48,480 nucleotides of DNA from Lachnospiraceae bacterium (GTDB taxonomy: Bacteria > Bacillota > Clostridia > Lachnospirales > Lachnospiraceae): the NCBI GenBank assembly GCA_022797535.1, contig JAAWKU010000008.1, positions 1-48,480 of the forward strand. The letters run 5' to 3'. Made by a program: the position numbers and the translations under genes. Below, one piece after another: positions 35,628-43,756 of the stretch (position 1 is its first letter; each line of letters begins with the position of its first letter). The notes beneath the pieces were generated by a model. That model was not told where the DNA came from. It was given only the letters and a program-made list of their open reading frames with translations, and did no database searches.

Positions 35628-35942
35628 CTATATCTTCATGTCAAAGCTCTGGCGCGGACGATCTTTCACCACCATCTTTTCCGAGGAGGCCGCCCCTTTG
35701 CGCTTCCTGCCGCCATCCCCGTGGTATTCATTGCTTCCCTTTTCACGGGCGTCCTGACGCTTGTTCTTCCATTCCGTCTCCTGGCCGGAACGCACCTGCC
35801 GGGCTTTCTGCTGATTATCATGTTCCCTGTCCTGGCCGATGCTGACCTGATTCATATATCCTTTATTGTCCTCATTCTGCTTGATCGTCGAGTAATCCTG
35901 TACTCTGGCGATTGTCGCATTCTGAATTGCGCTTACAGCCAT
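35628..35942 (-). CDS. Small hydrophilic flagellar-cluster protein of unknown function
   Basis: The 104-residue protein has no membrane segment. It opens with MAVSAIQNATIARVQDYSTI, continues with a strongly charged, Gln/Lys/Arg/Asp-rich middle, and ends in DRPRQSFDMKI. I recall similar short proteins in flagellar clusters of Lachnospiraceae, but no function is known to me and I assign none. The composition suggests an intrinsically disordered protein. The ATG follows AAAAGGAGG, which lies inside a 36-37 bp tandem duplication that begins in the end of the upstream DUF342 gene. Confidence 0.65.
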   Translation of the reverse strand: MAVSAIQNATIARVQDYSTIKQNEDNKGYMNQVSIGQDREHDNQQKARQVRSGQETEWKNKRQDAREKGSNEYHGDGGRKRKGAASSEKMVVKDRPRQSFDMKI

Positions 35943-35946
35943 ACGA

Positions 35947-36019
35947 TCCTCCTTTTCCGTGCCAGGGCGTTATAACCCCACCATCCTCCTTTTCCGTGCA
36001 GGGTGTTATAGCCCCACCA
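35947..36019 (-). repeat. Tandem duplication of the end of the DUF342 gene with a ribosome binding site
   Basis: Two units, 35947-35983 (37 bp) and 35984-36019 (36 bp), are nearly identical. Read leftward, each contains GGATGGTGGGG, a TAA, and CACGGAAAAGGAGG. One copy supplies the true last codons and stop of the upstream gene. The other supplies the ribosome binding site of the 104-residue protein. A slip or unequal exchange is the simplest origin. Confidence 0.85.
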
Positions 36020-37595
36020 TCCTCACCTCTCCGCCGATGCGTTTAAAACGACAGTGCTGATAATTGCTTCGCAGCGACATGGAGACTTCCTTGATCACGA
36101 TAACCGTGCCGTGAAAAGCCTCCCCTGTAACCTCCACGTATGCGTCGTTCTGCCCTTCAAAGGCGGAACGCAGCGCCTCCCACTTTTCATTTTTTTCCAC
36201 CAGTTCTTTTTTCTTAGCCTCGGTCTCCTTCACCAGGGAACGGATGTACTTCACCTGTTCCGGGGTAAACTGGACACCCTTGCCTCTCTTATCCGCGAAA
36301 TTGGTCAGAATAGGCTCTGTCCTTTTGATCACCTTCTGGATTTCCAGAAGTTCATCCTGCAGCGCCTCATATTCCCTCTTCATGCGGGGATTTACTCCCA
36401 CCTCAATCACCGTGGAAGCCCCCATATTGGCTCCCAGGTTCTTGGCGCTTACCTTATATCCGGCGCAGGCATGACCCCCTGTGATAAAACCTCTCTTGCC
36501 CGTAACAGTGATTTCACTCCCTGCCGTAACCTTGCTGTGTAGGATGGACTCGGCGGAAATATACCCGGCGGCATCGGCCCTGGTATTCTCCAGGAATTTG
36601 GCTACGATATTGCCGCCCGCCTCCAGATAACCCTTGCTCATGCCATTCATGCCCCTGGTGATCACGATGTCGCCCTCCGCTCGGACGGAAGCTCCCTCCA
36701 CTACGCCTCTGACGATCACATTGCCCTTGGCGGTCACACTGAACCCTGAGCAGACATTGCCGTTCACCTGCACACTGCCCTCGAAATCAATGTTGCCGGT
36801 GCTGTTATCCACGTTCTCCACCTCGTACAGATCGGTTACAAACACCTGGTCGTCAACCAGGGTTACACAGCCATTCACCGCCGAACTGATGGACATGTGA
36901 TCCGCCGACTGCACCACATTCTTGCCAAACCGCAGAGTAGCCCGCTTCACCGCCCGGGGTTTGATGTCCACGCCCGCCACATTAATGCCCCTCCGGCCCA
37001 CATCCTCCGGGATGATCTTGGCCAGCAGATCTCCCTTCTTACAGTGGTTGATGGTATTTAAATTGAAAAAGTCCACGCTGCCATCCGCCTTCAGAGTGGG
37101 AACCGCATGAGGATCCGTGTTGAAAAAGTACTGGATCTCCGCATCCTTCCCATGCTGGGGCGGCCTTCCCTCAGCCACCACCAGGGTCTTGCAATACTCG
37201 CCTTTCTGAAAATGGCTCTCCAGCAGCTCCTTGTTCAAGCCATATATAATCTTTTTATATTTTAAATCCGCTGTAAACTCCTCCAGAGTCATACGCTGCC
37301 CCGTTTCTGAGGGGGGATAGAACCGCGCTGTCACGATCATGGAGTCCTCACTGACTTCCAGCAGATAACTCTCCTGTTCCGGCGGACATTGCCCCGGCCC
37401 CAGCGGCACCACCTGTACCGTCCCGGAGCTCACCGCCTTTTTCAGCGCGGAAATATCATACGCCATGTTGCGCGCACCCAGATAATCGGTCAGTTCCCCC
37501 AGAGGGACGTTCTCCCCCCCTTCCTGGGGCGGCACGCACTTGACACCAAATCCCCCACGGGTATTCACCAGTTGAAAATAACCGTTCACAGCCAT
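36006..37595 (-). CDS. DUF342 (FapA-type) flagellar-cluster protein
   Basis: The 529-residue protein has an N-terminal alpha/beta region (about 1-170). A long run of short beta repeats follows (about 190-410), with motifs such as GNVCSGFSVTAKGNVIVRG, VEGASVRAEGDIVI and AGGNIVAKFLENT, consistent with a polymer-forming beta-helix. A coiled coil (about 420-490) and a short end follow. This matches the FapA/DUF342 family, linked to flagellar assembly or polar placement in some bacteria. Its precise role is unsettled. The ATG follows GGAGGAAG. It lies just after sigma-D in the operon. Confidence 0.85.
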   Translation of the reverse strand: MAVNGYFQLVNTRGGFGVKCVPPQEGGENVPLGELTDYLGARNMAYDISALKKAVSSGTVQVVPLGPGQCPPEQESYLLEVSEDSMIVTARFYPPSETGQRMTLEEFTADLKYKKIIYGLNKELLESHFQKGEYCKTLVVAEGRPPQHGKDAEIQYFFNTDPHAVPTLKADGSVDFFNLNTINHCKKGDLLAKIIPEDVGRRGINVAGVDIKPRAVKRATLRFGKNVVQSADHMSISSAVNGCVTLVDDQVFVTDLYEVENVDNSTGNIDFEGSVQVNGNVCSGFSVTAKGNVIVRGVVEGASVRAEGDIVITRGMNGMSKGYLEAGGNIVAKFLENTRADAAGYISAESILHSKVTAGSEITVTGKRGFITGGHACAGYKVSAKNLGANMGASTVIEVGVNPRMKREYEALQDELLEIQKVIKRTEPILTNFADKRGKGVQFTPEQVKYIRSLVKETEAKKKELVEKNEKWEALRSAFEGQNDAYVEVTGEAFHGTVIVIKEVSMSLRSNYQHCRFKRIGGEVRMVGL

Positions 37596-37632
37596 TTTTA
37601 GCTTCCTCCATTTCTGTCTTTCAGAAGTATCC

Positions 37633-38406
37633 TTAACGGTCGCCCAGAATACCCATATAGATTCCCATCTTGCCCCTCATTTTCTGAAGCGCCCTGGTAT
37701 GCAGCTGGGAAATCCGGGACTCCGAAACTCCCAGCACATTACTGATCTCCTTCAGCGTCAGATCCTCATAATAATAGAGGGTGATGACTTTTTTCTCTTT
37801 TTCCGTCAGCAGTTCCAGCGCCTCTCCCAATACCCGGGCCAGTTCCTGCTTCTCCACATTTTCTTCCGGGCTGACGAACCTGGCTGCCGTATGCTGGCCG
37901 CCGTCCTGAGATATTTCGCTGCCCTGTTCAATGTATTCGTTCAGGGAGACCAGCCCTGTAATCTTCATCTGGGACTGCCAATCCACGTACTCGTCGCCCG
38001 TGATCCCCAGCCCCTGTGCAATTTCTTGATCGGTGGCGCTCCTGCCCGTCTCTGTCTCGATCTTCCGAATCACAGCGTCAATCTGTTTCTGTTTCTGCCG
38101 GATGGTTCTGGGAATCCAGTCCATCTTGCGGATCTGATCCAGTATGGATCCTCGAATCCGCAGGCTTGCGTAAGTCTCAAATTTTACTTCCTTGAGGGTG
38201 TCAAACTTGTCAATCGCGTCAATCAGTCCAAAGATGCCATAACTGACCAGGTCATCATATTCCACATTGTAGCCCAGGTACATGCTCAATCTCCCGGCAA
38301 CAGTCTTAACCAGAGGAGCATATTCCAGAATAATTTTTTCCCGAAGCTCCGCCGATCTTGACTTCATATATTCCTCCCAGAGCTTCTTTCTGCCTGCATC
38401 GTCCAT
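37633..38406 (-). CDS. sigD: RNA polymerase sigma factor for flagellar operons (sigma-D/FliA)
   Basis: This alternative sigma factor directs RNA polymerase to late flagellar and chemotaxis promoters. The 257-residue protein has region 2 (YAPLVKTVAGRLSMYLGYNV, DLVSYGIFGLIDAIDKFD, KFETYASLRIRGSILDQIR). Region 3 includes DWIPRTIRQKQKQIDAVIRK. Region 4 has the helix-turn-helix EDLTLKEISNVLGVSESRISQLHTRAL. The layout is that of FliA/WhiG. The start follows AAAGGAGAG. It follows cheD and a small membrane protein, the same place as sigD in the Bacillus subtilis fla/che operon. Its anti-sigma factor FlgM is not in the window. Confidence 0.95.
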   Translation of the reverse strand: MDDAGRKKLWEEYMKSRSAELREKIILEYAPLVKTVAGRLSMYLGYNVEYDDLVSYGIFGLIDAIDKFDTLKEVKFETYASLRIRGSILDQIRKMDWIPRTIRQKQKQIDAVIRKIETETGRSATDQEIAQGLGITGDEYVDWQSQMKITGLVSLNEYIEQGSEISQDGGQHTAARFVSPEENVEKQELARVLGEALELLTEKEKKVITLYYYEDLTLKEISNVLGVSESRISQLHTRALQKMRGKMGIYMGILGDR

Positions 38407-38448
38407 GGCACTCTCCTTTCCGCAATTACCCGCTGCTATTTCATGCCT

Positions 38449-38715
38449 TTACTCCGCTGTGGCAGCATCCGCCTCCCCCTCCGGGGCTTCCTCTCCCTCA
38501 AGCGCAGCCGTTTCCGCTGCCAAACGCTTTTCATTTTCCCTGTCAAAATAATTAAGGACGCCGCAAAACGCGCATCCAAGGCCATAGAACAACAACATGG
38601 ACCCCAGGAGAGCCGACATGCGGAACAACAAACTCTCTCCCCGGGCCATGGTAAACAGGCAGCTAATGGCCCCTGACACCAGCATCATTATTACCGGTAT
38701 TAAATTTCTCTTCAT
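38449..38715 (-). CDS. Small two-helix membrane protein between cheD and sigD
   Basis: The 88-residue protein has two hydrophobic segments (about residues 5-24 and 32-54, SALLGSMLLFYGLGCAFCGV). An acidic, Ala/Glu-rich tail rounds off the sequence. I do not recognise a family and assign no function. The ATG follows GAGGAAACT, and the gene lies in a tight run with its neighbours, so it is probably real and co-transcribed. Position beside sigD suggests a part in motility or its control; this is inference only. Confidence 0.65.
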   Translation of the reverse strand: MKRNLIPVIMMLVSGAISCLFTMARGESLLFRMSALLGSMLLFYGLGCAFCGVLNYFDRENEKRLAAETAALEGEEAPEGEADAATAE

Positions 38716-38776
38716 AGTTTCCTCGCTAGATAGATCGCAGTCCCCCTGCGATAAGGTATCAATCAGTATCCGCCCG

Positions 38777-39262
38777 CTATATGATAGTCTCGTTCCTGCC
38801 CACCGCCCGGATATGGAAATCCCCTGTTTCCGGAAAAAAGGTGACAGTACGGCCGTAGTTGGCCCCGGTGTCCGCAGCCAGCAACGGAATGTTAAGTCCC
38901 TTCAAAACGGCGCGGCAAGCCACTGCGTTGCGCTCGCCCACATTCATCAAATCATTCTTGCTCATGGATTGGAACATGGTGGCTCCACCTGCAATCTTCG
39001 CTACCATCCGAACCTTTGACGCTCCCATCCGCTCCATCTGCCGCACCAGTTCCACAATGCCGGTGTCTGCAAACTTCGCAATATTCTGGTTACCCCGAAT
39101 CGCCGTGCTGTCCGGCAACATGATATGCGCCAGACCACCGATTCCCGTCTTGGGATCCCGTATGGCTATTCCGATGCATGATCCGAGTCCCAGCGTGATC
39201 AAACCGTCCGGGCTCTTGCAGGTCTTTAAATCCGCCATGCCTACTGTAATGATATTACCCAT
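38777..39262 (-). CDS. cheD: Chemotaxis protein CheD (receptor glutamine deamidase)
   Basis: CheD deamidates receptor glutamines and, in Firmicutes, binds CheC to stimulate its phosphatase action. The 161-residue protein carries the catalytic cysteine in LGLGSCIGIAI (Cys29), histidine in GGLAHIMLP (His46) and the motif KIAGGATMF. Length is typical. The next gene upstream encodes CheC, its partner. The ribosome site AAGGAGG lies 12 bases before the chosen ATG, longer than usual. A nearer ATG in another frame would give only a very short peptide. Confidence 0.95.
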   Translation of the reverse strand: MGNIITVGMADLKTCKSPDGLITLGLGSCIGIAIRDPKTGIGGLAHIMLPDSTAIRGNQNIAKFADTGIVELVRQMERMGASKVRMVAKIAGGATMFQSMSKNDLMNVGERNAVACRAVLKGLNIPLLAADTGANYGRTVTFFPETGDFHIRAVGRNETII

Positions 39263-39291
39263 CCGTACATTTCGCCTCCTTGCCTTCGCCC

Positions 39292-39909
39292 CTATACAAT
39301 GCCCAGTGCTGACAGTATCTTTTGATATGAAGGCAAATCCGGAATCAATATGAAGTATCCATCCACCTCTACTTCGTCAAAAAAGCGGGACTGGATCATC
39401 AGAATATTGTCTCCAAGTTCGCCAAACATTATGGCAGGCACGCTCAGAATTGCACCCGCCATATCCACGGTCAGGCTGGGTGGCGTGGGGAAAATGCAAA
39501 GATTGGTCAATGTGGCCAGTGAATTCAGATACGCTCCCGTGATGATATTACTCAGTTCCATCATGGCGGAGGTCTCCATCTCGTCCAGCCCTGACTGTCC
39601 TGAGTCATATCCCATCATCATCTTTTTTACCAATCCCTTGGCCGCCTGCAGTTCTACCAGGAACATGATGCTTCCGGTGATATCTCCTTCAACGCCCAGG
39701 AGCACGCCCACCATAAGCTGCTCCTCGCCGCCCACCATGGCTCCCACCTCCGAAAACTCCAGGAGACGTACCTGTGGAACCTGCATATCCACCTTACTCT
39801 GCAGCATCTGTGAGAGCGCTGTCATGGCATTGCCAGCGCCGATATTTCCGATCTCGCGCAACACGTCCAAATAGTTGTTTGTCACATGCTCCAAACTCAT
39901 CTCTGGCAT
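39292..39909 (-). CDS. cheC: Chemotaxis protein CheC (CheY-phosphate phosphatase)
   Basis: CheC removes phosphate from CheY-P and is regulated by CheD. The 205-residue protein has both active-site helices with the E-x2-N pattern: one in REIGNIGAGNAMTALSQ near the start and one in MMELSNIITGAYL in the middle. This is the two-site form like Bacillus subtilis CheC, not CheX. The start ATG follows AGGAGATAAATT. Genes cheW, cheC and cheD follow each other as in Bacillus. Confidence 0.95.
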   Translation of the reverse strand: MPEMSLEHVTNNYLDVLREIGNIGAGNAMTALSQMLQSKVDMQVPQVRLLEFSEVGAMVGGEEQLMVGVLLGVEGDITGSIMFLVELQAAKGLVKKMMMGYDSGQSGLDEMETSAMMELSNIITGAYLNSLATLTNLCIFPTPPSLTVDMAGAILSVPAIMFGELGDNILMIQSRFFDEVEVDGYFILIPDLPSYQKILSALGIV

Positions 39910-39932
39910 AATTTATCTCCTACTATCGTCAA

Positions 39933-40412
39933 TTATAATGTGTTTTCCCTCTCCTGCATCACCAGGTTAAAGTCCAGCAGGGAGATCAGTCCCCCGTCAT
40001 ACTTGCCGATTCCGCCCAGAAAGTTAAGCCGCTCCTCCTTGGAATCATAGGATACCTTTTCGATATGCTCCTCGTCCAAGGTCACCACTTCCTTCACCTC
40101 ATCCACTATGACGCCTATGCTTCCATATTGTTCCAGCTTCAGAATAATAATGCGGGTGGCCTTGGTGATTTCGTCCTCCGGCAGGAACATCTTCAGCCGC
40201 AGGCTCATAATCGGGATCACTTCGCCCCGCAGATTGATCACGCCCTTGAGGTAGGGCGCCACTTTGGGCACCCGGGTGATTTTCTGCATTCTTACAATAT
40301 TGTCTATATACCGTATATCCACGCCGTATTGTTCCTCGCCCAGGCGCACTACGATATATTGCTGCTGCACGCCCGTTGTATTGTTACTCTCGACTACCTT
40401 CAACTCTTCCAT
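39933..40412 (-). CDS. cheW: Chemotaxis coupling protein CheW
   Basis: CheW links CheA to the chemoreceptors in signalling arrays. The 159-residue protein is a single CheW domain with typical blocks YIVVRLGEEQYGVDI, ITRVPKVAPYLKGVINLRG and VIPIMSLRLKMFL. The later VIVDEVKEVVTLDEEHIEKV is typical too. Length is normal. The start lies after AGGAAGGGG, which is the end of the second repeat copy of intergenic element B. The gap to cheA is 145 bases, unusually long inside this otherwise tight cluster. Confidence 0.95.
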   Translation of the reverse strand: MEELKVVESNNTTGVQQQYIVVRLGEEQYGVDIRYIDNIVRMQKITRVPKVAPYLKGVINLRGEVIPIMSLRLKMFLPEDEITKATRIIILKLEQYGSIGVIVDEVKEVVTLDEEHIEKVSYDSKEERLNFLGGIGKYDGGLISLLDFNLVMQERENTL

Positions 40413-40429
40413 ACCGCTGTCCCCTTCCT

Positions 40430-40553
40430 ATTTGTAGTTCCGCATGACCCCCGTACACCACATCCTGCCCTCGCTCCATGTGCGGCTGCCGAACATCCGC
40501 CCATGGAGCCGCACGCTGTCCGGGTACATGCTGGTTGTAGTTTCGCACGACCC
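40430..40553 (-). repeat. Paired-repeat intergenic element B between cheA and cheW
   Basis: Copies TTGTAGTTCCGCATGACCC (from 40432) and TTGTAGTTTCGCACGACCC (from 40535) bracket the element. Between them are the perfect inverted repeats GCTCCATG/CATGGAGC (40473-40480, 40502-40509) and GTGCGGCT/AGCCGCAC (40480-40487, 40507-40514). The two stems interleave and slightly overlap, so they either alternate or form a pseudoknot-like fold. A 29-bp flank at 40519-40547 matches element A (32993-33021) at 24 positions. Confidence 0.7.
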
Positions 40554-40557
40554 TTTT

Positions 40558-42675
40558 TTAGATCAGCGCATTGGCATCCAGTATCAGAGCAACCTCGCCG
40601 TCTCCCAGAATGGTGGCGCCGCTGATGAACTTGCACTGCTTGATATATTTTCCCAGGGACTTAATAACAATCTCCTGCTGTCCGATCATGTCGTCAATCA
40701 CCAGGCCCGCCAGCTTATCGCCCTTTTTCACGATGACCACCATCAGGTGCTCCTGGGGGGACTTGGTACTCTCCACATCCAGTACATTAGACAGGCGGAT
40801 CAGGGGGATAACCGATCCCCGCAGATGGATAACCTCCTTGTTCTGCACCAGTTTGATATCCTCGGGTGCAATATCCTCTATGGTCTGGATCGTTCCCAGG
40901 GATATGGCGTACTTCTCGCCGCCCACCACCACCATCAATGCCTGGATAATGGCCAGTGTCAGAGGCAGCCGGATGGTCCAGGTACTTCCCTCTCCCAGCT
41001 TGCTCTTGACCTCCACCTCGCCGCTCAGAGCCTCGATCTTGGATTTAACCACATCCAGTCCCACGCCCCTGCCGGATACATCCGTAACCTTCTTGGCGGT
41101 GGAAAAGCTGGGCAGGAATAACAGATCAATGATCTCCTTATCTGACATGTTGGACGCCTGCTCCGGGGTGATGGCCTCCCTCTCCAGAGCCTTGGCCTTC
41201 ACCTTCTCCACGTCTATACCGTTACCGTCATCCCTGACCTCGATCACCACGTTGTTGCCATCCTGATAAGCGTCCAGGAAGATGGACCCCACCGCAGGTT
41301 TGCCTCTCTGGGCACGGATTTCAGCCGATTCCAGACCGTGATCCGCAGAATTGCGCAACAGATGCATCAGAGGGTCGCCGATCTCATCCACCACTGTACG
41401 ATCCAGTTCGGTCTCTTCACCCGTCATATACAGTTCCATCTTTTTATCCAGCTTTTTGGACAGATCACGGATCATCCTGGGGAATTTGCTCACCACGCTC
41501 TCAATGGGGACCATCCTCACCTTCATAACGGACTCGTGCAGATTGGTAGTCACATTCTCCAGATATTCGATCTGTTCGTTTACTCCCTGGTTCTGTCCCT
41601 GTACCTGATTAGACACGGATACCAGGGAATTCTTGGCTATGATTAATTCGCTCACCAGGTTCATCAGCACATCCAGCTTCTCGATGTCCACTCGGACAGT
41701 ACGATTTACCACCGGCTTGCCGGGCGCCTGTTTCTTGTCTCCTGTCTTGGAAGCCGCCGCAGGCTTGACTGCGGGCTCCGCCGCATGGGCCGCCTCAGGC
41801 GGCTGCACGGCTGCCGGCGTCGCCTCCTCGGGAACGGACTGAGGCTTTTGCTCCGGCTCCGGGACGGAATCCTCATACGGATCTGCTGTGCCCATGTTCT
41901 CCAGAACAATAGGCTCCCCTACCACCGAGGCGATCTCCGACACACTGGCCACCGCCGCCTTCAAGGCTTCAATATCTCCGTCCGACACCACGACCAGGCT
42001 GAAGTCCAGGTCAAACTTCTCATCCTCCACATCCTGTGCGGGAGGATTGGAGACAATGATCTCTCCCCGCTCTTCCACCGCCTTGAACACCAGAAATGCT
42101 CTGGCGGCCTTCAGGATACAACTCTCCTGTACGGTAACCGTCAGGCCAAAGACATTTTTGCCCTGCTCCTTCGCTGCCCTGATCACATGCTGCTGGGCGG
42201 AATCCAGCTGGATCTCCAGCCATTTGCGACCGTCTCCCTTCTCCTCAGACGGTTCCCCGGTCTGCGCTGGAACCTCCTCCCCGGGTTTGTCGGGACCATT
42301 CAGCACGGCGTTCAGCTGCCGGATCAGGGGCTCGTTTTCATTGGTTCCCTCATCCGCGGACTCCTTGACATTGTTCACATACTCATCCAGGGCGTCCAGA
42401 CATTGGAACAAAATATCAACCATGTTCGGAGTGACTTTGATGTTCCCGTTGCGTACCTCCGAAAATACATTCTCCATGTCATGGGTCAGCGTCTGCATCC
42501 GTTTATACCCCATGGTCCCGGCCATGCCCTTCAGGGAATGAGCCGCCCTGAAAATCTCATTGATCGTATCCATATTCTCCGGATCCGACTCCAGATTCAG
42601 AATCTGTGTATTCAGGTTCTGTAAATGTTCATTGCTCTCGTCAATGAAAATTTCTAGATACTGGCTTATGTCCAT
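40558..42675 (-). CDS. cheA: Chemotaxis histidine kinase CheA
   Basis: CheA is the receptor-coupled kinase that phosphorylates CheY and CheB. The 705-residue protein has the P1 domain with phospho-accepting His46 (FRAAHSLKGMAGTMGYKR). A P2-like region follows at about 165-260, then a Pro/Ala-rich linker at about 265-325. The P3 dimer helices include NLVSELIIAKNSL. The P4 kinase domain has LLRNSADHGLES, RDDGNGIDV and GRGVGLDVVKS. The P5 CheW-like domain ends the protein (GGEKYAISLGTIQTIEDI). All key motifs are intact. Its start follows the cheB stop by one base. Confidence 0.97.
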   Translation of the reverse strand: MDISQYLEIFIDESNEHLQNLNTQILNLESDPENMDTINEIFRAAHSLKGMAGTMGYKRMQTLTHDMENVFSEVRNGNIKVTPNMVDILFQCLDALDEYVNNVKESADEGTNENEPLIRQLNAVLNGPDKPGEEVPAQTGEPSEEKGDGRKWLEIQLDSAQQHVIRAAKEQGKNVFGLTVTVQESCILKAARAFLVFKAVEERGEIIVSNPPAQDVEDEKFDLDFSLVVVSDGDIEALKAAVASVSEIASVVGEPIVLENMGTADPYEDSVPEPEQKPQSVPEEATPAAVQPPEAAHAAEPAVKPAAASKTGDKKQAPGKPVVNRTVRVDIEKLDVLMNLVSELIIAKNSLVSVSNQVQGQNQGVNEQIEYLENVTTNLHESVMKVRMVPIESVVSKFPRMIRDLSKKLDKKMELYMTGEETELDRTVVDEIGDPLMHLLRNSADHGLESAEIRAQRGKPAVGSIFLDAYQDGNNVVIEVRDDGNGIDVEKVKAKALEREAITPEQASNMSDKEIIDLLFLPSFSTAKKVTDVSGRGVGLDVVKSKIEALSGEVEVKSKLGEGSTWTIRLPLTLAIIQALMVVVGGEKYAISLGTIQTIEDIAPEDIKLVQNKEVIHLRGSVIPLIRLSNVLDVESTKSPQEHLMVVIVKKGDKLAGLVIDDMIGQQEIVIKSLGKYIKQCKFISGATILGDGEVALILDANALI

Positions 42676-42676
42676 A

Positions 42677-43756
42677 TCATTTTACCCCCACGTTTAGTAT
42701 GATCTCCTGTGCAACCTGTTCCAGCGGCACAATCTGGTCCGCAAGGCCCGCCTTGGCAACGCTTCTGGGCATGCCATATACCACGCTGGTCTCCTGGTCC
42801 TGTGCAATAACATGTACCTTTTTCTTTGATTTCAGATTCTGTATGCCCTCCGTTCCGTCTGCGCCCATCCCCGTGAGGACCACGCAGATAATTTCATCAT
42901 ATCCACAGTCCATCAAGGACTCATACATATAGTTGGCACAGGGTTTCACACCTTCCCGGCCGGGCTCGTCGGAGTAGTGGATCACCGTCCTGCCGCCGGC
43001 GGCGGGACGGGCGTTCATATGACTCCCCCCCATGGACAGATACACCGTGCCGCTCTGCAGCTCGTCGCCCTCCTCGGCCTCTTTTACCCGAATCTCCCCC
43101 AGGCAGTCCAGGCGGTCGGCCAGGGATGCGGTAAAGCCCTTGGGCATATGCTGGACGATCAGCACCGGAGCCTGAAGTTCCGCCGGAAGCCTGGGAATCA
43201 CCGACTGCAGGGATTTTGGCCCTCCAGTGGAACTGGCGATGGCTACAATCTTCCGGCTGCCGTTTCCTGCCCCGTGCTTTCTGGCAATCTCCACGATCTT
43301 CCGGGTGGTGGCACGCACCTCCTGCTTCTGCACCGGGCTCTCCAGAACGGGCAGACGGCTGTCTGCCACCGCCCCTAATGTCTTTAAGAATTCCCTCTTG
43401 AAATCCTCCACCCGGCAGCTCACAGCATTGTCCGGCTTATGTACAAAATCCAGAGCGCCAAGTTCCAGTGCGTCCAGGGTGGTTTTCGCCCCTTCCCGGG
43501 TGTCCGTACTGGCCATCATGATCCGTGCGGTAATACGGGCTTTCCGCAGTTCATACAGAAGCTGCAGCCCATTCATCCGGGGCATATTCACATCCAGCAC
43601 CACCGCATCATAGCTGTTCTTGCGCAGCAGTTCCAGCGCCTCCTGGCCGTCTCTTGCCCGGTCAGCAACCTCGAACCTTTCATCACTGCATATTATATCA
43701 CACAGGACTCTTCTCATGAGTGCAGAGTCATCTACTACCAATATTTTTTTCGTCAT
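42677..43756 (-). CDS. cheB: Chemotaxis response regulator methylesterase CheB
   Basis: CheB removes methyl groups from receptors when phosphorylated by CheA. The 359-residue protein has an N-terminal receiver domain (VVDDSALMRRVL; phosphorylated Asp55 in VVLDVNMPRMNG). A linker precedes the methylesterase domain, whose catalytic serine is in IASSTGGPKSL, histidine in IVQHMPKGFTASLADRL and aspartate in VLTGMGADGTEG. Length is normal. The methyltransferase CheR is not in the window. The first bases overlap the end of the PilZ gene (ATGA), so the two are probably coupled. Confidence 0.97.
   Translation of the reverse strand: MTKKILVVDDSALMRRVLCDIICSDERFEVADRARDGQEALELLRKNSYDAVVLDVNMPRMNGLQLLYELRKARITARIMMASTDTREGAKTTLDALELGALDFVHKPDNAVSCRVEDFKREFLKTLGAVADSRLPVLESPVQKQEVRATTRKIVEIARKHGAGNGSRKIVAIASSTGGPKSLQSVIPRLPAELQAPVLIVQHMPKGFTASLADRLDCLGEIRVKEAEEGDELQSGTVYLSMGGSHMNARPAAGGRTVIHYSDEPGREGVKPCANYMYESLMDCGYDEIICVVLTGMGADGTEGIQNLKSKKKVHVIAQDQETSVVYGMPRSVAKAGLADQIVPLEQVAQEIILNVGVK

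Noticed and set aside
35984-36019. Micro-ORF (Met-Val-Gly-Leu) after an AAAAGGAGG in the duplicated unit
   Set aside because: The ribosome motif has no spacing to the ATG, so initiation is unlikely.
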